A stretch of DNA of 64,000 nucleotides from NCBI RefSeq assembly GCF_050908995.1, contig NC_135125.1:12301011-12365010 (forward strand), given 5' to 3'. Source of the DNA: Andrena cerasifolii (Eukaryota; Arthropoda; Insecta; Hymenoptera; Andrenidae). The notes beneath the pieces were generated by a model, which searched no databases, was not told the origin of the DNA, and saw only the letters and a program-made list of their open reading frames with translations. The position numbers and the translations under genes are program-made. Numbering within the stretch: position 1 is the first letter of the stretch; every line of letters starts with the position of its first letter. Positions 36,801-48,800 of the stretch are shown here, in pieces.

Positions 36801-39800
36801 GAGCTATACGCCAACGTTTTTCCAGCGCTTCGTTTGTTGTACCTTCCAGCGTATGCTTTGAAATTTTCAATTAAAATGCGAGCAAGCATCGCCTCTGCCC
36901 ATTCACCCACGCAGCCGCCCAGTGTCGTAACGAGAGCGTACCCACCCACCACTTCTTTCCTGGCATCGCGTTCCGACCGGGAATCGGTGCGGTGGTCGTG
37001 CAAGCCCACTTGTGGCCACCCGAACCAGCGGTAATCTCACTATTCGGCGGCTTAAGATCGATCGTCAACGATCTTCGAAGTTCCCTCTACCGAAAGTTCC
37101 AACGTACCGCTGGATTATAATTTTATCCGTCGATCGATCACGCGTGAAGCAATCGCGCGATTGCCCCGAACTGTAAGCGCTTATAATACGCTCGTGGAGC
37201 CACTAATTCTCGTATAATTCCGCTGCGAGATTGCGCGCCGGTCGAAGAAAGCATGCAATGTAAATGCTGCCGTTTACTCGCGAACGAAAGATTATAAAGA
37301 TACAGCCCGATGATAAATGGAACATGGCTTTTACTTTTACTTTTACCTTTCGCGCATCTCCGTTCGAAATGCCTCTTTTAAGGGGTTACCTACCGTCAGG
37401 AGGTAGAAAAAGAATCGATTCTTTACCTATTTTCTCAAATAAATTTTCAAAGAATCGATTCTTTACCTACTTTCTGAAATAAATTCCCAAAGAATCGATT
37501 CCTTACCTACTTTCTGGAATAAATTCCCAAAGAATCGATTCTTTACCTATTTTCTGAAATAAATTCCCAAAGAATCGATTCTTTACTTACATTCTGAAAT
37601 AAATTCCCAAAGAATCGATTCTTTACCTACTTTCTGAAATAAATTCCCAAAGAATCGATTCTTTACCTACTTTCTGAAATAAATTCCCAAAGAATCGATT
37701 CTTTACCTACATTCTGAAATAAATTCCCAAAGAATCGATTCTTTACCTACTTTCTGAAATAAATTCCCAAAGAATCGATTCTTTACCTACTTTCTGAAAT
37801 AAATTCCCAAAGAATCGATTCTTTACCTACTTTCTGAAACAAATTCCCAAAGAATCGATTCTTTACCTACTTTCTGAAATAAATTCCCAAAGAATCGATT
37901 CTTTACCTACTTTCTGAAATAAATTCCCAAAGAATCGATTCTTTACCTACTTTCTGAAATAAATTCCCAAAGAATCGATTCTTTACCTACTTTCTGAAAT
38001 AAATTCCCAAAGAATCGATTCTTTACCTACTTTCTGAAATAAATTCCCAAAGAATCGATTCTTTACCTACTTTCTGAAATAAATTCCCAAAGAATCGATT
38101 CCTTACCTACTTTCTGAAATAAATTCCCAAAGAATCGATTCTTTTCCTACTTTCTGAAATAAATTCCCAAAGAATCGATTCTTTACCTACTTTCTGAAAT
38201 AAATTCCCAAAGAATCGATTCTTTACCTACTTTCTGAAATAAATTCCCAAAGAATCGATTCTTTACCTACTTTCTGAAATAAATTCCCAAAGAATCGATT
38301 CTTTACCTACTTTCTCAAATAAATTCCCAAAGAATCGATTCTTTACCTACTTTCTGAAATAAATTCCCAAAGAATCGATTCTTTTTCTATCTCCTGTCGG
38401 TAGGTAACCCCTTAAAGCTCACAGATTAATGTATACAGAAGAAAAAGGAAATCTACGGCGATGGGACGCGGACTCGAACCCGCGATCTTTGGACTCGCTG
38501 CGCGCTGGTCAGCCGCCTTAACCACCTCACCCAACGCCGACTCCCCGAGATTAATTATTTCCGAACGCTACTTACTAGTGCGTCACCCTATGCCCCAAAT
38601 CGCAGCATACGCCGTTTCCCAAACAAACGCCACAGATCCAAAGGCACTCTAGCAAATTTTTAGCTATACCCGATGAACATTTCAATTTACGAGCTAGTGG
38701 TGAGAGGTAGACCCATGGAGCGCGCTTCTTCCTCGTTGAAGGCGTACCGCACGCCACCGCAAGTTGATTAATTCCTTTAATTCCTCCCGAGATCGAGAGC
38801 AGCGGCGTGACGCGACCGGTCGACGCGATTCGCAGCTCGAAGACTGCGGATCGATCTGCCATTTCGCGAGCAACGCGACGGAAGTCTGATACATCATCGC
38901 GTACAATGAATCACCCAGCCGCCGCAGGTAACCGCTCAATCGCCCACGAACGGAGGCTATGTCACAGATTCCCTCGGCTGCGCCACGTGCCAGCCCCGCT
39001 TCGTTTTCGCCGCGGCGATGACCGCGCGCCCGTGACCGAAACCACACGCTGCTCCTCTCTCGGATGAAAGTTTTATTTATTTTGCACGGTAAAATGGATC
39101 TGCGTGGCCGAGCTTCATGCTCCCGGGCATCCTCGCGCCTCTGCTGTTCCAGCGGATTTCTTTTTATTTATCGTCGCCGCTCTTTCGCTTTCACTCGGTG
39201 ATTGAACCCGCCGTTATCTCGCCAGCAACCGAGGAAATTTCGTTATCTAAAAGGCTGCAACGTTTCTCCTCGCCGTGAACCGTGAAAGGGTAGTGTTTGA
39301 GCTTCAACGTGACGCGCTTCAGTGATCGCGAGTTAGTTGTAATTAGCGGCTCCGAGGAGCCGTTTTCGAGCGGTCGTTCCTGCGTCGGATTTTAAACGAT
39401 CCGGCAGCGTGCACCGAACCAGCGGCTGGCAGTCGTTACCTGCCCTCTTCTTTTTGGAGTTTAATTAATTACGGGGTCCGCGTGGACTTTCTCGATAGAT
39501 CGCCTAACTCATTCGAGCGTTCTATAGACAGATAGCGAACTCCTATCAGAATTAGATCGCGTTATACGCTCGGGGATGCAGAGGATCGTATACAGGGAGC
39601 TAGGGAACGTTCAGCTCCTAGAAGTACGTACGTGGTTACTTTACTACTGCAGCCGGTAGTAGGTACACCGTTCACAGAACCCAGAAACGTCCAGTTACTA
39701 ATCTATTATAGAATTAGACCCGTTAACTCAAGCAAATAAACGAGCAGGACTTAATTGGATCCGCTCCAATCTACAGAACGAACACGGCGCCGTTTCGTTG

Positions 39801-42800
39801 CTCGTTGATCCTGTTGCACCGGTGCAACGTTCATTACCGATCCCGGGGGTTTCTCTTTCACGGTGCAATTTTCACAGATCGGCGCCGATTCACCCCGCCA
39901 TTGGCATCCTTCGACGCGTATCATCGGGCCCTCCCCCTTTCTCTCTCCTCGTTTTCTTTCGTCCCGTTTCCCATCGTCATTGTTAAAGCGACGCGTACTT
40001 TTACGCGGCATTCTTATCCCGACACCGTTTCTGGGCCCCTTTTCGCACACTTTCACCGCGCCACGGTCGATTATATTCCTAGGAATACCTGGAACGCGGC
40101 GTTGTTCGCCGCCGCACGCTCTCGATCGCCGATCGATAATCGTTATCGGGTCACGAGAGCCGATCCTGGTTTCACAAACCGAGGAATTTCGTTGCGGGGG
40201 AAAAAGGACCCCCTCGATCTCCTAACGATCCGCGTTCCATTGAATCGAAACCCTATCGCGATCTGTTCCTGGTTAAGTGTAACGGACGGTGGGCGAGATC
40301 GTATTGCGATGACTAATGTATCGCAGTTTAAAGTTCTTGTTGTACGGAGTTTTTCCCCCCTTAACGCACCGCACTGGCATTCTGCACGCGTGACGCACTC
40401 CCAGTTCCCAGGAGTTTTTCTCACAGGCTGTTACGGAACGAGACGTGCACGATCAGCAATTTAGAAACTTAATTGAATTCCATAATACCTACTTTGTGCG
40501 CGGCAAGTAATAGATTGCAAGGAGAAACATTGCGGAAACAAGATCAACCACTCGTACGAAATGCAGTAGAGAGTTGGAAACTGATTCCAAGATGCGTTGA
40601 CCCGAAAGTCTTAATACGTCTATGGACAATGGGAGATGCACACCGCAGCTCTGTGAATCGTAAACGATACCGTGCATTCAAGAGTCCCTCCTATTGCTCC
40701 ATAAAAAAAAATCCTGATTCGAGCGAACACGTCACCTACCCTCTCCTTCGAACCCCTCGAATCCCCCGACTCGTTTGCCCCAACACAAAGAGCGCCGTTG
40801 GGACGAATCGCGTCTCGAGATCACCGAAAGGAATACTCCGGGGAGAGGCTCGGTCGAGTGGTCTCCACTTGAAAAGGGATTTCCCACAAATCCTCCCAGC
40901 CATGATGGATAGGGTGGTCCCCAGGAAAAACGAGAGATTTCTCGCAGGGTGGTGTTCGCGCGAAGGGTAGTACTCCCGACCACGTACAAGGCTCGACGCG
41001 TCGGTGCTCCTCCTGGCATGTTAAAGAGGCGCACAAAGAAGCGGTGCCTCCTCCACCTCCTCAGGACGAGCAAAGAAAGCGAGGGAACGAGTAGAGGGGA
41101 GAGAAGGGAGCGCGGTGGAGAAAAAGAAGCGCGGATTCGTTCCAGGCGAGCGGATTTCGGCGCCTGTGACGATAATCCTTCGGAGCGGCGGGCTAAATTA
41201 TTATTATTATTATTAATATTGAAAATTAAACGGGCATTGCCCAATACAAAGCACAATTACAACGACGTGATAGGATTTTCCTGACACAATAGTCTGAGGA
41301 GCTTCCAACTGAAAGAGGAACTACTACCGGAAAAGAAGTCGACATAGTCTACATAGGAGCTAGCACTGAACATTAAGCGATTCATTGGATCGAGTGATCC
41401 ATATTTAGATTTGAATTTGCGGTATACAAAAGGTGGCCTTTTTCTGATCAACGAGTTCCAGTAGTGCAGAACAATTAATTTCACTCTTTATGGCTCTTAA
41501 AAAGAAAGGTCATGTCCATTACAGTTCTGCGCGCAGAAAGCGTTGTCATATTAAGTTTAACAAGTTTCGATGTAAAATCATGATCCCAGACAGTATTATT
41601 ATTATTAATATTATTAATAATAATTAAACGGGAATCTGTACAAAAAGAAAAGACAAGTGCAATCACAGAATCTGAACACTTGCTTAACCAATAATTAATA
41701 ATTAGTGACCAAAAAATGACTATACCTATATGATAAACTAAGTCCCACCATATACATATGATATTATTTCGGATTCCTTCTTAAGCAAAAACACAAGGTT
41801 GATTCGTCTAAAAATATAGAGGTTTATTATCAATTACATAATAAATAATTATCACATACATACTTCCACGTGTTTCACTAACCTAAAAATATAGAGAATC
41901 AACAATTAAATGTTTGTGCTTCTCTATATTCTCTCAACATATGATCTTTTCTTATAGGGACCTGCACTTGTAGATTCTGTACTACTGGGTTCATTAATTC
42001 GATCTCACTATTTATCAATATAATTAATTTTTGTATTAATCAATTTAACCGTCACTCTGTCTATCTCTATTCTCTGTTTTCTTTATCTTCTCAAGTCCTG
42101 ACCTCTCTCGAGCATCTACGTAACTCACCAGCCTATACACGAAGCTTACATCTCCCCTCCACAAGACGCTTAATTTTCATCCTAAGATGCAAATTTAGCG
42201 TTATTTTTACCATACATCAGTCGACACAGGTGTGAGCTTCGTTATATGATACAAACCAAGTGATCTTTTTCTATGACCCGTGTTTACTTTATAAATTGAA
42301 TCTGATACTTTCTCCGATATTTCAAAGGGACCTATCCTGATTTCATCCATTTTTTTCCTGTTTAATTTATTTCCATTAACCACGTAAACTAAATCTCCTT
42401 CTTTGAAATTATACTGTGTTCTGTTTTTATCAAATATAGATTTATTATAATCATGGGATTTTTTTGTTTTGAGCAGTGCTATTCTTCTATCTTGTTCCAA
42501 ACTTCTTGTATTTTTATTTTTCTCTTTTAATTCAGGTGGTAACAAGTCAGTAGATTCTCCACTTAGCAGGTATTTTGGTGAAAATCCTGTAATTGTGTGA
42601 TTTGTTTCGTTATATTTATTTGTACATTCTTCTGCTATTTTGGACCATGCTGATTTTTTTCTTTTCTCATTCAGTTTACAGCGTATTCTATTCACCAACG
42701 TCTGATTTAACCTTTCGTTTAGACCGTTAGAGAAAGGTGCGTCTACGGCTGTAAAAATCAGTTGTACATTTCGATTTTCAAGGTAATTTTTGAATTCGTT

Positions 42801-45800
42801 TGAATTTAAGGCTGGATATTGATCTGAGAGCAGTATTTCAATCGTGTTATCTTTCGAAACCTTCTCAATTAGTTTTATGAAGTCTTGAGCGTTTTGATTT
42901 TTCGAGCATGAGCTGTATGTAAATCTTGTAAAATGGTCCACTAGTAGATGTAGGTATTTCTTTGTTGATCTTCGACGTCTCTTCTCGTGCGCGTTTCTTG
43001 CCCAAACGTGATAATTGTTGATTTATGATATTATTTCGGATTCCTTCTTAAGCAAAAACACAAGGTTGATTCGTCTAAAAATATAGAGGTTTATTATCAA
43101 TTACATAATAAATAATTATCACATACATACTTCCACGTGTTTCACTAACCTAAAAATATAGAGAATCAACAATTAAATGTTTGTGCTTCTCTATATTCTC
43201 TCAACATATGATCTTTTCTTATAGGGACCTGCACTTGTAGATTCTGTACTACTGGGTTCATTAATTCGATCTCACTATTTATCAATATAATTAATTTTTG
43301 TATTAATCAATTTAACCGTCACTCTGTCTATCTCTATTCTCTGTTTTCTTTATCTTCTCAAGTCCTGACCTCTCTCGAGCATCTACGTAACTCACCAGCC
43401 TATACACGAAGCTTACATACATTATTAACTAGCCTATATAGTGGCGTCCTAAACGAGTTAAGGGAACTCAGGAAGGGGTCCGTACCACTGAAGAATCGCT
43501 TTGCAATACCCATCGCTCTATCAACAGGGTCGCACACTTAACAATCTATTCGCGCCCCGTAAGATAGCTTTCGACCCAGGTTAAAAGTGACCCGCCAAAC
43601 CCCCAAAAACAGAGTTCATGAAGCAACACAGAGCGACCAACGGTATGAAATTATCGCTAATTAGCATAGCGAGGCGTGCATCGGCGCGGGTTCGTTTCCG
43701 CGCGTGGATCGGCGACTGTTGTGGCTCCGGGCGTAGAAATCCGATTCCCCGAGCCGACACTGTCGCGTTTGCACAATCCCGAGGCCCGACGGATCTTTTA
43801 TCCGGCCACTCGGCGGCTGGATAGAGGAAACCGGGGGGGGGGAACGGTGGAGAAAAAGCGATCGACCACGGCCTCGGCCTAGCCGGCGGTTAATTTGTCG
43901 GGCAGCCGTACGGATAATTTGCCTGGCACGCGGCGATCAATCATTTAATTAGTCAGCCTGGGGAGAACGTGCTCTCGACGGGCTGGAAATTCAGCTGGAA
44001 CGCCGGTGAATGGGAAGAGAAAGGTCGCGGGGAGATTCGCGCATGTCGGCGGGGCTTTTTGCTCGCCGTCGCGTCGCGGCGCGTACGCGACGTCCGCGCG
44101 TATCCGTGAATGCATACATCAGAGGGTCTATCTCTGGATGGCTGAATACCTTACGGATATGGTATATACGATAGCGCGGGGCCGCGTGTATCTGGAAGCG
44201 TACCTAAACACGTATTCTACCGTTAGCCTGCCTCGAAGCATCGACCTCGCGACTCGCGTAGCGCGAGCGCTGTTCCCTGACGGACGCCGTTTACGCCTCT
44301 GCCAGCGATATATGCCCCCGGGGTCCTGATTCCTGGACCCTCCGTGAACTCTCACGACCCTACCTGAACGATATTAACGCGTTGCAGGGATGAGAATCAT
44401 GAGAATGCTCTGGTACAGTTTTGACGATGCTATAGACAGACGTGCATGGTAAAGCTGTTGCGACTGGAGGTTGGTGGAACGCGGAGTGTCGCTAAGTATC
44501 TACCTCGAAGAGTCTCGAGCTCCTCGAGGATAGATACGAAGCGTGGAGGATGGAAATGGACGCGCGAAGAGTCGGCTGGCGCGTTCGGTAGGATCGGCGA
44601 TCGCGTCGAGTGCCGCTTCGCCGACACAATTTTTGTTCGGATTGCGGCAATCGCGGACGGCGAATGGAACGGAGAGGAGGCCCCGCAGGCACGAGCCCGT
44701 AACTTTTTCCATCAGCATCTCGATGGTACACGGGAACGGAGAGCGTCGAGGTACAACCGCGCGGGACAAATTACCGCGGGCTGACGCAACGGAGAACACC
44801 TGTCTCGAAAAGTTACAAAATCGGCTTCCTGCGACGGTGATTTACGCACCGGAGTGCAACCTGCCTCGTGGATTCACGTCCGAAGAGATCGATAACGGGC
44901 GCAGACGTTGCACTTTATTCTGATAACGAGATATCGATCGTCCACTGATTACGGATGTAACTGTTACTGATTCTGCAGAGTTCGATCCCCCTCCGTTTGC
45001 CTTCCTCGCGAACCGACGGTGGGTTTCGCGCCGCCAATCGCTGCCAGTTCGTTTATATAACGTAATGGGCATTAATAACACGGCATCGAGGTCAAATCCA
45101 GCCGGAATGCATAACGCGCGTACGAATGTCGTGGAATGCAACGTGCATTACGTACGGCGCATAGGCGTGCAGGAGCGAGGCGATCGCGCGTACGAGGCAC
45201 GTTGCAAGAAACGCGAGGATATACACGTCCACTGCCGAAGCGGGATTACGAAACGCCGCGGACAATAATTCCGCGGCAATCTCGTTGCAACTGCAACAGC
45301 GGAATGTGTAATAACGTCCCGCGAGTCGAGCGGCGAAATAAAAGCAACGCTGCGCGGGGAAGTTCGATCGAGAACCCATTACCGAGGGCGATCCTCCTCG
45401 AGTTCCTTCGGGAAGAGGAATTTCGAGGGAGCTGAAGACGTTAGCCAGCTCCTCTCTGTGCCTCGATCCACCGGTATACCTAGCGAGATGATTCTCCGCG
45501 TCGATCGCGTGGCATCCAGAGCAGACGATCCGAAGAACCACGCGAAAGAACGCAGCATCGCGATAGTCTTCCGCGGGGTGCTTCGATCTGTTCGTCCACT
45601 TTCTCGGTTGCCCGATTTTACCGATCGACGCTTCTCGACCGAGTGTCCATCCCAAAGTAAACACCCCCGAGGATCGTGCGTGGATTTCTTGGAAAGAAAG
45701 TTTACGGTGAAACAGCTCGGTGAACCTGTTCCTCCGGTCACCGATCTCCATTGAAACGAGCCTAACGGACGAGGAACACGAGGATACACACGCCGACTAC

Positions 45801-48800
45801 CGAGAGGCCGATTACGAAACGGCGGGTATCCGCGAGCGACGATAATTCCTCGGCGAAGCCAGCGCGCGTCTGCCCACATTCGCCTTTCGCTGCTACGCCG
45901 CGAGCGTGTGTCGCGGTAGAGGAAGAGTCCTCGCCGAGGAACAGGGCGCAGAAGCTCCGCGAAAAAAAGAAAACAGATGGTGACTGGCGGAGGAGAGTGG
46001 TCTTCTCCGATCGGTTCATCTAGATTCTAGAATCTGGCTCGTTATCGCCGCGGAATTAGCCCGGGAAGCGAGCGCGTTGCCCTCGCCACTGCTGCGCTTC
46101 GGCAGAAGTATTGACTCGCTACGAGGATTCTCGCCGATTTTTCCAAGCTGAATACGCTCGGCTTCCATTATCCGCCCATTTCCTTGATTACTCGGAATCC
46201 CTTCGTTACTTAGAGCTCCTACGTTCCCTGGGTTTCTGCGATTTCCACGGCCGCTTCACCAGAATAGAGCGATTCCGATAATGGGACCAGTTAGCAACGA
46301 GCGGAGCGGGGAAATTCAAGGGGCCGAAGTGTTCATTCATTAAGCTCGCGTACACCAGCGAGATACAGTTCTCGCGGCATGCAACGGCGATACTAGAAGC
46401 GGCGGCGAAGGCAGTGCCAAGCCTTGGCTTAGATTCCAGGTTTGTCGCGTACGCTAACTCGCTGTTCCAGTGGCGTAGGGCGGCTGAAAGCTTCGCACAT
46501 GCGCCGCACTTTCTCCTCGCGGCGGGAATTGTGACACGTAATTGCATACTTTCGACGGGTTCTGATGAAAGTTTCAGCCAGAAAAGCGAGGCTTTCGTTG
46601 TGCCGCGTGTGCCTAACCTTTCCTTTCCGTAGAAACTACTCTACCCATCTGGGATCCTGCCCTGCGCTGTCCACGTCTACTTAAAGAATGATCGTATGCC
46701 CGATAAAAATGACCCGCTAACGATCGACAAGCAGGAACAGAGAAACCAACATTTACATTCGCACACCTGAGCCGCGAAGCATCCGCTTCTTCCACGCCTC
46801 TGCGCTCACACGCACACACCTTAACCATTTAGCAGCACTTGGCAATAACCACTGGGTGAAGGTATTCGCGCCATGATCAAGGAATCTCATTCCGTTCACC
46901 TCGATGACGGAATGCAGATAGCAGAGTCCAACCGAGCCCCTCCGCCGCCACTCCAAAGTCGATCTCCTCGATCTTCTCGGTCGTTCTCCAGCTGGCGGCT
47001 TACAAGAGTTACAAGTGACAATACGATCGCGCGGATCCCGGGCACCTATGAGTCTAGATCTCCAGCTGTCAGGCGGAGGAGCCGATTTCCCCAGACTTCT
47101 CTTCACGGAGGACACGTCCGACGTGACAATTTGTTGGACGGTCGGCGATCGATCGAGAACCCTCGAGAGAGAGAGATCCAGCCTTAATCCCCTGGCGGAC
47201 AGCAGGCTCGTATTAGGCACAACGTGTACCGTTAACCAGTGGCTGGAAGACCGCGCTGCAAGTGGTTTAGCTGGCGTTACATACGCAGAGGCTGGAGCGC
47301 AGCAGCCGTGTACCGTAGCGCGCTCCAGAGGGATACCTGTACCCGATTTTTCGACCTCGAGCAACGAAAGTTGCAGAGGCGCGTGCCCGTCGCGCTCCTA
47401 AGGGCCGATGACGGAGGAGATAGCTGGCGGGTTAACGGGGTGAGAGACACCGCTCGTACGTTAACGGTGTAACTACGACAATATTGCCGGGACACGAGCG
47501 TCGCGTCGCGTGCTTTCTCCTCGGGCTTGTTACCGCCGATCCCAGAGCCAGTGCCGATCGACTGACAACCCGGCCGACACGGCGATATCTTGTAGTCGTC
47601 GATGGCAGACATCGTGGCGAGAGTTCCGCGGTGAAATTAACGCTGTACGTTCCATTGCGGCGTCGCGGACATTGCGGCGCGGGACATGGTTCTGCGTAAG
47701 GTGGGACGTGAAATCGAGATCGACGAAATTAATGATTGCTCGCTGAACTACTTCAGTTAGGTGGTAGAGACGGAGGGTTTTGAGTACCGTGTATAAATTC
47801 ACTCTAAGGGGGTGAAATTGACCCCTGAAAATCCGTTTTTTAATTTTATTTTGTGACATAACTCGCGAACCGTAAGAACTGTAAGAACTAAAAATTACCA
47901 AATGATAGTCGTAATTAAAATAAGTAACTTTTTCCTGAACACTTTTTTTCTATCTCCTACAGTTCGCGAGTAATAATACAAAATAAAACAAAATTCAAGG
48001 GTTCATTGCACCTTCTTGGATTGAATTTGGGCAGCAAATGAAATTGCGTTATACTCAGGAGGACTTCCCCTACATATTTACAGAGTTTCATAATTATTTG
48101 AATTTCAGGGTGTGTAATCTTCCCTTGTCAAATGTATGGGGGTTGAAACTTGGTAACCCGGCATACGTGAAAATGGTTACTCCTACGAAAAAAACTCATA
48201 GGACCTTTTTTGTAGAGAATTTCCTAGGCTATAAATTGTATAATAACTATTTTCGTCGCAAAACTGCTAGATAAGGAGATATTCGCGAAAAACAGTTTTT
48301 TTTCAACCCTCTGTAAAATTTTTAGCGGCGGTCGGATCGATGAGGAATTTTGACATATTGTTTAAAACGACCAAATAAAGGCCCACACCAAAATTTAGCT
48401 TGGTGGGAATTATTCCGTAGATTGGGCAGATTTCCGTCTAATTTCACTGGACCAACTTAGCCTATACACAAATCCGCCGCAGCGGATGATAATTGCGACT
48501 ACTTAGTCGCTCTGAGTTTTTAGATAAAGGGATAGAATGTCAGTGGGGCAGCGACAGAAGTCTCAAATTCGTTCTAACGAGGAAAAAGTAGCGAGCCAGC
48601 GAAGTTTGATCCCCCGAAAAGAATGTAATCCAGCTTAACGGCGAGAGCCGCGAACGAGGAGAGGAAAGAGAATCGAAAAGTCGTGTCGTCGGCCAAGGAG
48701 AATCGGTGCCGATGAAAGGAAGGAATTTGGTGAATGGGAGTGCCAGGACTCGTTTTTCCACTACAATGGCACAGCCGCGATAGAACAGGCGAGAGACAGA

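Larger units (their letters stand above)
41758..43418 (-). mobile_element. Gutted LTR retrotransposon, young insertion
   Basis: Two 392-bp direct LTRs (41759-42150 and 43026-43417) with TG...CA ends flank only 875 bases of interior. TACAT occurs at 41753-41757 and at 43418-43422, consistent with a target duplication one base off the left end. On the - strand a purine tract (GGAGGGGAGA, 42151-42160) abuts the downstream LTR, as expected of a polypurine tract. Gag, protease and reverse transcriptase are missing; only the end of integrase remains, so the upstream LTR abuts pol directly. The two LTRs look identical where I compared them, implying a recent event. Confidence 0.9.

Noticed and set aside
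37421..38380. CRISPR-like regular array
   Set aside because: The 40-bp units are directly adjacent with no unique spacers, and the source is an animal genome.
38461..38542. Functional tRNA gene
   Set aside because: The anticodon loop lacks the expected T and a proper five-base stem.
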